Source: Nostoc sp. NMS2 (GTDB lineage: Bacteria > Cyanobacteriota > Cyanobacteriia > Cyanobacteriales > Nostocaceae). Taken from it: a DNA stretch of 50,659 nt. The notes below the pieces were generated by a model. It saw only the letters and a list, made by a program, of their open reading frames with translations, did no database searches and was not told the origin of the DNA. The stretch is taken from positions 1-50,659 of the forward strand of contig NZ_JABXKH010000035.1 in NCBI RefSeq assembly GCF_017115105.1, written 5' to 3'. Below, piece after piece: positions 33,260 to 42,209 of the stretch. A program made the translations under genes and the position numbers. How positions within the stretch are numbered: position 1 is the first letter of the stretch; each line of letters starts with the position of its first letter.

Positions 33260-35935
33260 TTATTCAACCACCTCATTTACAGGGAATCTATCAATCAACT
33301 GCATCGCCCGATAAGCATTACGCTGGAAAGAGTCTGGCAGATGGGGAACGTGGGGTATTTGTGATAATAAATCCAACGTCCGGCGGAGAATTCTCACTAC
33401 ATCGCCTTCATCCAAGGTGGTGTTTTCGCAGAGTTCTGTCCACTCCATTCCTAGCGCCCATTGTTCTACTATGGCAATTAACTCAAACTCCAACCATATA
33501 GGCAGCGCTACGTTATACCGCCGTTGTAGTTGAAACATTTGGCGACGAATTCCCCGCAATTTTGCTAAGGCTTCTGCAACTTCATTACTAAGCTCAAAGT
33601 TAACCTTGCTATCTGGACGGGGTGTTTCCATCACCAAACCGGCGGCGGCGGCGGCTAAATGGTGGGGATCTAAGTTATCCAATTCACCACTAGCGAATAC
33701 TAAACCCAACCACAATTCATTCTCACCCCGAATGGCGGCAGCAATTCGCCCTAATTGTGTAGGCACTAAGTTATCTAAAGCGCCAAAGTGTTGCAGAATT
33801 AAGATTAAATTGAGAAATTCTTCCCAATGACGTTGTGAATGTTGCTCTACTTGCCCTTGCAACTGTTCGAGTTCGGCTTCTAGTTCGACATAGCGGGCCC
33901 GGCGTTTGAAAAGCGTGGCAGCATTGCCTGATTGATGTAGGGGATGAGCTTCTAATTGCTCTTGGACAGCAGTAGTACGACTGAGTTGTTCTGCTACTTC
34001 TGGTGCCAGATGCAAAGATTCTACCGGATTGGGAATACGCACTGCGATCGCAAAGCTTTCTTCGTTACCACGACGTGACTGTCCTGGTTTTAAGGGCATC
34101 TCTGGCGGTGGTAGTATATCCGGTGACACCTCAATTCGCGGCAATTCTGCATATAAATCGACTACATCCCCTGCGGTTGCCACATACCAGCGATTATCAT
34201 GCCCCAAGCATACCAAATAAGGAGCTTGACCAGAACCAGGCGATTTTCCCACCAATACTGCGGTTACGGGTGAAGACACTGTGATGTTTTTGCCTTTGAG
34301 ACTCAACAGAGTTCCTGACACTGCAAAGTCCAACATCATCCCCAATTCTTGTTGTCTATCTGACTGCGCTTGCTCTTGCAGAGTTTTCAATATCTGGCGT
34401 TCGACTTTCAGACGTTGCCGCAATTTCTCATAAATAGCCAGTTCATTTTCATCAACTGCGGCGATTTGCTCATGTAGTTGAGCTAATTGTTTTTCCAGTT
34501 CGGCAATCTCATCGTATTCTGGTCTTAAATGCAATGTCGCCATGTACTGCCCAAAACTGCGCTCTATCAGTTCCCTAGTTTGCTCTAGGGTATGCGTTTG
34601 CAGCAAGTTGAGTACCATGCCATAACTGGGCGTAAACTGGCTTACAAGTGGGTCTGGCTTGGATGTTCCCAAATACGCCGCTTCTTTGGCTCCTTCAAAG
34701 GGAGTTTGGACTGTCACCACATGACCTTGTTTATCCATGCCCCGGCGGCCTGCTCGTCCCGCCATTTGCAAGAATTCGGAAGCATTTAACAGGCGGTGTC
34801 CGGTGTCAGTCCGCTTGGAAAGGGTAGAAATTACCGTTGTCCGGGCGGGCATATTAATTCCCGCGGCCAGTGTTTCCGTGGCGAATACTACTTTAATCAG
34901 CCCTTGCTGAAATAGTTCTTCTACCAGTGCTTTCCAAGCAGGCAAAATTCCGGCGTGGTGGGCAGCAATTCCCCGGTATAGGGGGGCAATTTGTCCAGAA
35001 CGCCCAGCTTCGGGATTGCGGGCTAAAAATTCATCAATTTGTTGCCGCAAAATTTGGGATTCTTCATTATTTACCAGCCATAAATCACCCACTTCTGCCA
35101 CCGCTTTATCACATCCCCGGCGACTGAAGATAAAGTAAATGGCTGGTAGCATATCCCGTTGTTCTAACTGGCTCAAGGTAAAAATTATACCAGGAGCTTC
35201 CGGTCTACCACTTCTTCCCCTGTCCCTTTCTCCCCCTTTCCCCTTCTTCTTCTGAAGGCGGGGGTTAATTTTGGTTTTGCTATCATTCAACAGGGGAAAT
35301 AACCCTTTGGGATTGCAAAAGTGAAATTCTAAGGGAACTGGGCGAAAATCGGAGTAAATCAGGTCGGTTGGGCCGTGAACGCGATTTAACCAATCGGTTA
35401 GTTGATCGCTATTTGCAACCGTTGCTGAGAGGGCTGCCAGTTGCACTTCCCGGGGACAATAGATAATGGATTCTTCCCAAACAGTACCGCGCTGGCGATC
35501 GTTCATGTAGTGGCACTCATCAAGGATGACTGCTTCCACGTCTACTAATGAGATGCCGACTTGCCCGATGGGTGTGCCGTATAGCATATTTCGGAAAATT
35601 TCTGTGGTCATCACCAAAATCGGTGCATCCCTGTGAATGGAGGCATCTCCAGTTAACAGTCCGACTTGATCAAACCCGAATTTTTCTCGAAAGTCACGTA
35701 ATTTTTGATTCGATAGTGCTTTTAGGGGAGTGGTGTAAAATACACGTTTTCCTCTCGCTAGGGCGCGATAAATAGCGTATTCCCCGACTAATGTTTTGCC
35801 CGAACCTGTGGGCGCACACACGACTACTGAGCGTCCAGCGTTTAGGGACGCGATCGCTTCTTTTTGAAACTGATCCAGATCAAAGGGAAATATAGACCCT
35901 AAGTCAAGTTCTGGAGACGGCGCAGGATAATTCAC
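33260..35935 (-). CDS. Ski2-like DExH RNA helicase
   Basis: A superfamily 2 helicase of 891 residues, starting at GTG 35935. Seen: the Q-like FPFDLDQFQKEAI, Walker A APTGSGKT (41-48), DECH box (139-142), SATVANSDQLTDWL, helicase C with AAHHAGILPAWK and FATETLAAGINMP, and motif VI QMAGRAGRRGMD. A low-complexity basic insert near 230-245 follows the first RecA domain. After about 470 come a coiled coil, a beta domain and a DSHCT-type C-terminus. Relatives are thought to act in RNA processing or rRNA maturation. It ends the minus-strand block after proC. Confidence 0.9.
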   Translation of the reverse strand: MNYPAPSPELDLGSIFPFDLDQFQKEAIASLNAGRSVVVCAPTGSGKTLVGEYAIYRALARGKRVFYTTPLKALSNQKLRDFREKFGFDQVGLLTGDASIHRDAPILVMTTEIFRNMLYGTPIGQVGISLVDVEAVILDECHYMNDRQRGTVWEESIIYCPREVQLAALSATVANSDQLTDWLNRVHGPTDLIYSDFRPVPLEFHFCNPKGLFPLLNDSKTKINPRLQKKKGKGGERDRGRSGRPEAPGIIFTLSQLEQRDMLPAIYFIFSRRGCDKAVAEVGDLWLVNNEESQILRQQIDEFLARNPEAGRSGQIAPLYRGIAAHHAGILPAWKALVEELFQQGLIKVVFATETLAAGINMPARTTVISTLSKRTDTGHRLLNASEFLQMAGRAGRRGMDKQGHVVTVQTPFEGAKEAAYLGTSKPDPLVSQFTPSYGMVLNLLQTHTLEQTRELIERSFGQYMATLHLRPEYDEIAELEKQLAQLHEQIAAVDENELAIYEKLRQRLKVERQILKTLQEQAQSDRQQELGMMLDFAVSGTLLSLKGKNITVSSPVTAVLVGKSPGSGQAPYLVCLGHDNRWYVATAGDVVDLYAELPRIEVSPDILPPPEMPLKPGQSRRGNEESFAIAVRIPNPVESLHLAPEVAEQLSRTTAVQEQLEAHPLHQSGNAATLFKRRARYVELEAELEQLQGQVEQHSQRHWEEFLNLILILQHFGALDNLVPTQLGRIAAAIRGENELWLGLVFASGELDNLDPHHLAAAAAGLVMETPRPDSKVNFELSNEVAEALAKLRGIRRQMFQLQRRYNVALPIWLEFELIAIVEQWALGMEWTELCENTTLDEGDVVRILRRTLDLLSQIPHVPHLPDSFQRNAYRAMQLIDRFPVNEVVE

Positions 35936-36041
35936 TCAATCACATTTGCAACCAGATTGTTTACTATACTAACGTTGGGTATTAGTCATTAGTCATTTGT
36001 CATTTGTCATTAGTTTTTCACAAATGACCAATGACTCTTTT

Positions 36042-36860
36042 TTATTTTCCCAGTTCTTGCGATCGCTCTGTGGCAGCTTTTACTGCTTCAATCAAAGCTG
36101 AACGAAATCCTGCCTGTTCTAGTTTGGCAATCCCGGCAATGGTTGTACCACCAGGACTAGTAACGCGATCTTTCAGTTCGGCTGGGTGCATTTTGGTTTC
36201 ATGTAACAGTTTCGCTGTTCCCAGTACGGTTTGCAATGCTAGTTGATTGGCAATTGCTCTAGGTAAACCTGCGGATACTCCGCCATCAGCAAGTGATTCT
36301 ACTAACAGCGCAACGTAAGCTGGGCCGCTACCAGATAGCCCTGTGACTGCATCCATCAGCCCTTCTGATACTTCTACAACTTCACCCACGGCCGAAAAAA
36401 CTTGCTGTGCTATTTGGTGATGCTTGGCATTGGTATATGCACCGGAACAAATGGCGGTAATTCCTGCTCCCACTGTTGCGGGGGTGTTGGGCATTGCTCT
36501 GATAACTGGCAATTGCACAAATGCAGCTTCTAGCTGACTTAAGGGCACACCCGCCAAGATGGAAATAATCAGGGGTGAGTTTTCTCTATTAATAATATCA
36601 ATATCTGCTAATTCTTGAGCGATCGCGCTAAACACCTGTGGTTTCACTGCCAAAAAGACAACTTCTTTGGCTTGAGTGAAAACCTCACTATTATCTGTCG
36701 TCACAGCAACATCGTATTGCTGTTTCAAAAAATCTAGCCGTGAAGGTAGCGGTTCGCTAACTATGACTTCTGATGATTGATAAATTCCACGCGCGATAAG
36801 GCGGGATAAGAGCGCTTCTCCCATTACCCCACCACCAATTAACCCAAATTTTATAGTCAT
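36042..36860 (-). CDS. proC: pyrroline-5-carboxylate reductase
   Basis: 272 residues. It reduces P5C to proline with NAD(P)H, the last step of proline synthesis. The N-terminal Rossmann motif GLIGGGVMGEALLSRL (6-21), then AVKPQVF, MPNTPATVGAG, and the C-terminal dimerisation helix region LSGSGPAYVALLVESLADGG with GLPRAIANQLALQT and DRVTSPGGTTIAG. The family length is normal. It is downstream of sepF with a heptamer-rich 120-bp spacer and may be co-transcribed with the pipXY-sepF group. Confidence 0.95.
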   Translation of the reverse strand: MTIKFGLIGGGVMGEALLSRLIARGIYQSSEVIVSEPLPSRLDFLKQQYDVAVTTDNSEVFTQAKEVVFLAVKPQVFSAIAQELADIDIINRENSPLIISILAGVPLSQLEAAFVQLPVIRAMPNTPATVGAGITAICSGAYTNAKHHQIAQQVFSAVGEVVEVSEGLMDAVTGLSGSGPAYVALLVESLADGGVSAGLPRAIANQLALQTVLGTAKLLHETKMHPAELKDRVTSPGGTTIAGIAKLEQAGFRSALIEAVKAATERSQELGK

Positions 36861-36960
36861 TAGTCATTAGTCATTAATTATTAGCCATTGGTCATTAGTC
36901 GTTTGTCATTTGTCACCATGAGCAAAACCCAGGACAAATGACAAAGGACAAAGGACAAAG
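36858..36960. repeat. AGTCATT heptamer array with an inverted counterpart
   Basis: Repeats of TCATTAG-type heptamers (about 36855-36925) are followed by ACAAATGACAAAGGACAAAG units that are nearly inverted to them. Similar arrays lie at 35980-36030 and 49820-49870. Confidence 0.6.
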
Positions 36961-36980
36961 GACTAACTACTAATTTAACT

Positions 36981-37586
36981 TTATTGTGCCATCCGGTTAG
37001 TTTCGTTGCCCCAGGTTTGATTTGGAGTACCTGTAGGACGAGAGGGACGTGCTGGGGGTTGTGGTACTTCATGAAGAACGCCACCTTGGGTGCTAACTTG
37101 GACACAGCTTGGTGTAAACAAGAAGATGCTCTCACCGATGCGCTCTTGATGTCCATCTAGTGCGTAAGTACCACCTGCAACAAAATCTACTGCTCGTTGA
37201 GCTTGGTCTGGGTCCATGATTGTCAGATTTAATACCACTGACTTCCGTTCTCTCAACGCTTGAATTGCCTGGGGCATTTCTTCAAAGGTGCGTGGTTCGA
37301 GGACTAAAACTTCCGAAATTCCGTTAATTGCTCCTGGCATACCAATCACATTCCCCATTGGCTTTGAACCTGCTGCGATATCATCTCCCATTGTAGGCAC
37401 TGGTTCCCGCCAGCGTCGATTCTGAGCGGTTGCGCTCTCTTGTGGGGCTGGGGGTTGAGGATTTTCTTGCTGATACAGATTTTGATAATTATTATTATCT
37501 GTTTCTGGTTCTTCTTCGTAATATTCGTATTCCACTTGCTCATTTAGACCTACAAAGTCTCTGAGTTTGGAAAAGATGTTGTTCAT
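36981..37586 (-). CDS. sepF: cell division protein SepF
   Basis: 201 residues. An N-terminal amphipathic segment ([20 protein letters not shown]), an acidic and Gln/Pro-rich linker at about 20-65, and the SepF core at about 85-175 ([59 protein letters not shown]). It binds FtsZ and tethers filaments at the septum; the cyanobacterial name is Cdv2. The C-terminal tail is Pro/Asn-rich. A 383-bp gap of mostly unannotated sequence separates it from pipY, so a separate promoter is likely. Confidence 0.92.
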   Translation of the reverse strand: MNNIFSKLRDFVGLNEQVEYEYYEEEPETDNNNYQNLYQQENPQPPAPQESATAQNRRWREPVPTMGDDIAAGSKPMGNVIGMPGAINGISEVLVLEPRTFEEMPQAIQALRERKSVVLNLTIMDPDQAQRAVDFVAGGTYALDGHQERIGESIFLFTPSCVQVSTQGGVLHEVPQPPARPSRPTGTPNQTWGNETNRMAQ

Positions 37587-37969
37587 TGTCTGTGTACTCT
37601 CCTGGTGCGAATAGCCTGTATTGACTTGGCTTAGGATTTATTGAGATAAGAGCGATGCCTACGGTGGTAAAATACGCTACATCGGTGGATACTTCAGCAA
37701 GTATATTGCTATTTGTAGCCCATACTACGGGTTTTGGCGATGAACCGACACTTATTGGAAAGGTCTGTGCATCGCCTAAACATAATAATGAGTCAAGATT
37801 ATATCCTAAGGTTTATCCGAAGGAAAGTTCTTTTTACCCCATTTTCCCTTGGCGATTGCTCTTGTCAATACTATATCCTTTGTTTCTAATTGCACCAGTC
37901 TCTGACAAAATTCTTGTCATCAAATCCTGATCTTTATTAATACTGACCTGCAAAGCTGACGATCGAGGG

Positions 37970-38638
37970 CTAAGAGCGATCGCCAAACAATATTGTTCCT
38001 AATCGTACCATCGTTGCGCCTGCTTGCACTGCTAGTTCGTAGTCGCCTGACATACCCATAGATAGGTGCTGCATTTTAATGTGCGACCAGTTTTGTTCCT
38101 GGATTTTCTTTGCTAGCTCACGATTGAGATTAAACACATTCAAAATTTCGGGATCATTTAATCCTGATGGCGGGATTGTCATCAAACCTTGAATTTGTAA
38201 ACTTTTGTATTGATCGAGTGTGGGTAAATCAGCCAAAAGTTCTGACACACTCCAACCAGACTTGTTAGGATCGGGGAGGATTTTCACTTGCAGGCAAACC
38301 TGGGGACTCACTCCTAGCTGTTGGGCTAATTGATCTAAGCGCTGTGCCAGCTTCAAATTGTCCACAGAGTGAATCCAAGGGAATTGTTCGATGGCTTTTT
38401 TGGCTTTATTGCTTTGCAAATGTCCAATAAAGTGCCAGGTAATATCCGGTAAGTCTTGCAACTCGGCTTGTTTGCTGGCGGCTTCTTGGATGCGACTCTC
38501 TGCAAAATCACGAATTCCTGCGGAGTATGCAGACCGAATGGCCTGAGCAGAAACTTGTTTGCTAACAGCAATCAATTTGACTGAAGTTGGCAGAGAGGAA
38601 CGAATGGAAAGAATACGTTCGGAAATCGAACTGTTCAT
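37970..38638 (-). CDS. pipY: YggS/PipY family PLP homeostasis protein
   Basis: 222 residues. A single PLP-binding TIM barrel of the YggS/COG0325 family. Lys near residue 26 in KLIAVSKQVS is the PLP lysine, followed by GIRDFAESRIQEA, DITWHFIGHLQSNKAKK, and LSMGMSGDYELAVQAGATMVRLG. No catalysis is known; it buffers PLP and affects amino-acid and keto-acid balance. It overlaps pipX by 4 bp (ATGA), which is the classic pipXY pair, so the two are translationally coupled. Confidence 0.93.
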   Translation of the reverse strand: MNSSISERILSIRSSLPTSVKLIAVSKQVSAQAIRSAYSAGIRDFAESRIQEAASKQAELQDLPDITWHFIGHLQSNKAKKAIEQFPWIHSVDNLKLAQRLDQLAQQLGVSPQVCLQVKILPDPNKSGWSVSELLADLPTLDQYKSLQIQGLMTIPPSGLNDPEILNVFNLNRELAKKIQEQNWSHIKMQHLSMGMSGDYELAVQAGATMVRLGTILFGDRS

Positions 38639-38913
38639 TGGAAGGTGCGTTGGAAAACCCTTTGAAGCTGATCGTACTCCTGAGAATGCCCACTGCGCCG
38701 CAGGGTACGTAAGCGATTTTCCAACATCATTCTAGCCTCAGTCCGTCCTATAGGCTGGAATTTGACACCTTTAACGTCATTTGCGACCAAAAAAAACAGG
38801 CGCTGGGCATAAAGTGTGGTGAACAAATCCTGGGTTTCATCAACCATACAGATTTTGTAGAGTAAACCCCAAGTTGGATGGTTTATGTAAGTTTCTGCGT
38901 TTTCTGGATTCAT
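38635..38913 (-). CDS. pipX: PipX, coactivator of NtcA and partner of PII
   Basis: 92 residues. A Tudor-like domain at about 1-60 (YINHPTWGLLYKICMVDET, LYAQRLFFLVA) and two C-terminal helices (RTEARMMLENRLRTLRRSG), the family length. It switches between PII (GlnB) and NtcA according to 2-oxoglutarate, so it links carbon/nitrogen status to transcription. Start ATG 38913. No clear NtcA box (GTA-N8-TAC) is visible in the 100 bp upstream. Confidence 0.96.
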   Translation of the reverse strand: MNPENAETYINHPTWGLLYKICMVDETQDLFTTLYAQRLFFLVANDVKGVKFQPIGRTEARMMLENRLRTLRRSGHSQEYDQLQRVFQRTFQ

Positions 38914-39521
38914 TTAAGAGTCAAGGTGTAGTCAAGGTGGGAGTATATATATCTTTTCGCAGTGAATTCCAAACATTCAGACGATAATACCAACATTCGT
39001 CAGAATATTTGCTTAAAATGCAAAACTGCGGTTACGAAGACCTTGATCTAGTTTTTAATTGGCAGATGAAGCTAGTGGTAGTGAAGCGAAATGGTACAAC
39101 AGAAGCCGCAAAGCGTGGATTTAGAGAGTAGAGGCTGTTTGAGAAACATCACCATCTGCTTTGGTGACTTCAATTTACCAATCTGTGGGGATAAGGTACA
39201 AGATAGTCCCGATCCTGTTGTTAAAAGTTCGACGTGGCAAGGGAAAACACCCTTTGAAGTTCCCAACGGCAACAGCGAACTTTTCAACTTCTTTCCATAC
39301 TGCCACAACTGTGGCTAAATGGCACAAAATAGCTAACTTAAGTGGGCATTGGGAATTGGCCAAACAGGACATGAAGAAGAGACAAGGGAGACAAGGAAGA
39401 GGGGGGAGACAAGGAAGAGACTATTCAATAATTCCCCCTTGTCCCCCTTGTCCCCCTCATCTCCCGGTTGGTGAGCGAAGTCGAACCACATCTCCCTCAT
39501 CTCCCCATTCCCTATGCAAAA
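38914..39521. other. gene-poor spacer with a repeat block
   Basis: Two overlapping frames of 75-78 codons at 39072-39318 look incidental: they lie on opposite strands and have Cys/Ser-rich composition. From 39372 to 39510 there is a GGGAGACAAGGAAGAG / CCCCCTTGTCCCCC block, related to the repeats near 47.55 and 48.93 kb. No RNA gene or regulatory site is evident. Confidence 0.45.
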
Positions 39522-40442
39522 TTAGACCTGAGTTCCTATAGCTAGCCGTATTCCCCAGAATACAATTAAAGTTGCAATAGCAAGCCAGTCACGCCCTTTG
39601 AATCGTAAGTCGTGCCACTGGACTCGATGCTCGTTGGGACTGGTAAAACCCCGCACCATCATTGCATTCGCCATTTGATCGGCTCGTAAGAGCAGATTTT
39701 CTAACAATCTCTCTGCGACTGTCATCCAAACTTTGAACCCTCCTTTCAATCCCAGCTTTTTCCAATTAATTGCTCTTGTCATCACAGAGCGAAATAAGTT
39801 TTGTACTTCTTCTAAAACTAGAGGAATAAAGCGCAAGGACAAAGTTAAAGTTAAAGCAATTTCTGTGACAGGCAACTTGAAGCGTCGTAGGGGTTGCATT
39901 AAGCTTTCTATACCAGATGTGATTTCTTCTGGTGCGGTTGTTAGCAGATAGAGGTTGGTGCTATAAATTACGGTAAATATAATTGTACTCAGTCGTACTG
40001 CCAAATCCAAGGAACGGCGAGTTACTTTGACCGGGCCTTTCTGAAATAGGACATAGCTGTATTTTTTGTTATTACTTGCTTGCTCTGGAACAATATTCTT
40101 GGAGAATGCTGGCTGGGTTAATATTTGTTCATTAGCTGGTAGGCGTGGCTGATAATCTACACCCATTCCATCAGGACTGATGGCTCCGATCGCTAAGACA
40201 AAAAACGATAGCATTAATAGCCAGCCCATTTGTTGCTGCCATACTCGCCGGGGAATTCTGGCAATCAAGGTGGCAATAATCAATAGTACCACCAGCAGCA
40301 CCCGCCAAAAGTTGTTAGCGAAAACATAGCTTGTTAAAAAGCTCATCAACCAGGCGAACTTGACTCGCGGATCGATTTTATGCAGCCAAGTTTGGGGTTG
40401 TTCTAAATAAAGTCCAAGTGGCAGCGATCGCAATAAATCCAT
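39522..40442 (-). CDS. CbiQ-like energy-coupling-factor (ECF) T-component family membrane protein
   Basis: 306 residues, about six membrane segments (near 28-62, 74-92, 150-168, 190-210 and the C-terminus). It matches the CbiQ/EcfT family: LGLYLEQPQTWLHKIDPRVKF at the start, and the coupling segment AERLLENLLLRADQMANAMMVRGF near 245-270, with the ARG-like VRG. ECF transporters use such proteins to join ATPases to vitamin- or metal-binding subunits; no ATPase or S-component is nearby. It lies between der and pipX on the same strand, in the order common in cyanobacteria. Confidence 0.88.
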   Translation of the reverse strand: MDLLRSLPLGLYLEQPQTWLHKIDPRVKFAWLMSFLTSYVFANNFWRVLLVVLLIIATLIARIPRRVWQQQMGWLLMLSFFVLAIGAISPDGMGVDYQPRLPANEQILTQPAFSKNIVPEQASNNKKYSYVLFQKGPVKVTRRSLDLAVRLSTIIFTVIYSTNLYLLTTAPEEITSGIESLMQPLRRFKLPVTEIALTLTLSLRFIPLVLEEVQNLFRSVMTRAINWKKLGLKGGFKVWMTVAERLLENLLLRADQMANAMMVRGFTSPNEHRVQWHDLRFKGRDWLAIATLIVFWGIRLAIGTQV

Positions 40443-40515
40443 TTTAGAGTTAAGAGTTGAGACGCGATTAATCGCGTCTGTACAAAGAGTTAAGAGAGGC
40501 GATTCATCGCGTCTC

Positions 40516-41886
40516 CTAACTTATTTTGACGCGAGTTGCTCTATTAACATTACCAATTTCGGCATCACGGACTTTCTTACTCCGCCACAATAATATAATT
40601 GGCGTGCCTTTAAATCCTAGCTGTTGGCGGAATTGGCGTTCAATGTAGCGACGGTAGTTGTCGTTGAAGCGTTTGGAATCATTGACGAATAGTGCGATCG
40701 TTGGTGGTTGGCTACTTACTTGTGTACCATAATAAATCTTGCCCTGACGACCACCACGGGATGCTGGCGGTGAATGCCAACTTACGGCATCTGTTAAGAC
40801 TTCGTTAATAACTGATGTGCTGACACGCCGTTTGTGTGATTCAGCCGCCGTTTTCACTAATTCAAGAATCTTTTCTACCCGTTGTCCTGATAAGGCACTC
40901 ACAAAAATTGTTTCTGCCCATTCGGTAAAATGTAACCGTGATTGCAGAGTTTTTTCGTAGTCGTAGATTGTGTAAGAGTCTTTTTCGACAGCATCCCACT
41001 TATTAACGACGATGATGCAAGCTCGGCCTTCTTCGATAATCCGCCCGGCTAATTTTTGGTCTTGCTCTGTGACTCCATCTACAGCATCTAGTACTAATAA
41101 AACCACATCAGCGCGGCGAATCGCTTTGAAAGCACGGTTAATACTAAAGAATTCTGTGCCGTATTCGATGTGTTTCTTTTTGCGAATCCCGGCGGTGTCA
41201 ATTAAGCGATAGGTTTGTCCGTCTCGTTCAATGACGGTATCAATAGCATCGCGGGTTGTGCCGGAAATTGGGCTGACAATTGCCCTTTCTTCGCCAACAA
41301 AAGAATTGAGTAAGCTCGATTTGCCTACATTGGGGCGGCCCACAATTGCCACTTTGATTTCATTAGTTTCGGGGATGTCTTCAACAGCAGGGATGTGATT
41401 AACTAACTCGTCGAGTAACTCTCCTGTGCCACTGCCATGAATCGCGGAGATGGGGTATGGTTCGCCCAAACCCAATTCCCAAAACTCGGCAGCTTGCATT
41501 AAGCCTTGGTCTGGGGATTCACATTTATTTACAGTTAGTAGCACAGGTACGCGTTGTTGGCGCATCCATTCGGCGATTTCTTGGTCTGCCGATGTGGGGC
41601 CTGTTTGACCATCTACGACAAAAATTGCAGCACAGGCTTCTGCCAGGGCTGTCATTGCCTGCTGGCGAATTAGTGGTAAAAATTCGGTATCATCATTAAA
41701 GACTAAACCACCAGTGTCTACGACTAAAAATTCGCGACCATTCCAGAAAGCTGGTAGATAAGTGCGATCGCGTGTCACTCCCGGTTCATCATGGACAATC
41801 GCCGTTTGTTCCCCGGCGAGTCGATTAACCAGGGTGGATTTGCCCACATTTGGGCGTCCGATAATTGCAACAATTGGCAGTGCCAT
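40516..41886 (-). CDS. der: ribosome-associated GTPase Der (EngA)
   Basis: 456 residues with two GTPase domains in tandem: [10 protein letters not shown] (about 9-18), DTGG, NKCE; and [10 protein letters not shown] (about 184-193), DTAG, NKWD. They are followed by a KH-like C-terminal domain. An essential factor in 50S subunit assembly. Between the G domains the linker carries [10 protein letters not shown] basic Arg-rich C-terminus is present. It is upstream of the CbiQ-like gene by 73 bp, possibly co-transcribed. Confidence 0.96.
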   Translation of the reverse strand: MALPIVAIIGRPNVGKSTLVNRLAGEQTAIVHDEPGVTRDRTYLPAFWNGREFLVVDTGGLVFNDDTEFLPLIRQQAMTALAEACAAIFVVDGQTGPTSADQEIAEWMRQQRVPVLLTVNKCESPDQGLMQAAEFWELGLGEPYPISAIHGSGTGELLDELVNHIPAVEDIPETNEIKVAIVGRPNVGKSSLLNSFVGEERAIVSPISGTTRDAIDTVIERDGQTYRLIDTAGIRKKKHIEYGTEFFSINRAFKAIRRADVVLLVLDAVDGVTEQDQKLAGRIIEEGRACIIVVNKWDAVEKDSYTIYDYEKTLQSRLHFTEWAETIFVSALSGQRVEKILELVKTAAESHKRRVSTSVINEVLTDAVSWHSPPASRGGRQGKIYYGTQVSSQPPTIALFVNDSKRFNDNYRRYIERQFRQQLGFKGTPIILLWRSKKVRDAEIGNVNRATRVKIS

Positions 41887-41989
41887 AAAACCAGGGTAAG
41901 TGAGAGACGTAGTATATCACGTCCTTACATTTTACTCACTTTAAACTTAAAGTTTTAATAATTTCCCAACCTGAAGAAATTGTTAGAGG

Positions 41990-42109
41990 ACTAGTACCGC
42001 AGGGCGTAATTCGTAATTCGTAATTCGTAATTCGTAATTCGTAATTGCTGTACCGTAAGGGTTTCATTGATTTGGAATGGGTGGTTTATTTACGCCGCGC
42101 TGTACTAGT
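41990..42109 (+). repeat. repeat cassette copy 3 with a TAATTCG heptamer array
   Basis: ACTAGTACCGCAGGGCG, then about five TAATTCG units (42007-42045), then GTACCGTAAGGGTTTCATTG, GGAATGGGTGGTTTATTTAC and CGCCGCGCTGTACTAGT. The same frame as the tandem pair at 3408-3614. It occupies a third of the 323-bp der / STAND gap; nothing else is seen there. Confidence 0.75.
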
Positions 42110-42209
42110 GATTCAAACTCCATCGCTTAGGCAACAAGTTGAATAGGGGAATACCCAAAAAATCATGCGTTTTGATTTTGGAGGTTAAGATATGTGTCGT
42201 AGTCGTGCA

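Noticed and set aside
37655..37930. 91-codon plus-strand frame between sepF and pipY
   Set aside because: Against the local gene direction, no ribosome site, no recognisable features. The 383-bp gap otherwise shows nothing.
38914..39060. NtcA box before pipX
   Set aside because: No GTA-N8-TAC with a suitable -10 box was found.
39072..39541. Overlapping frames on both strands upstream of pipX
   Set aside because: Mutual overlap on opposite strands and a low-complexity tail; none is more convincing than the others.
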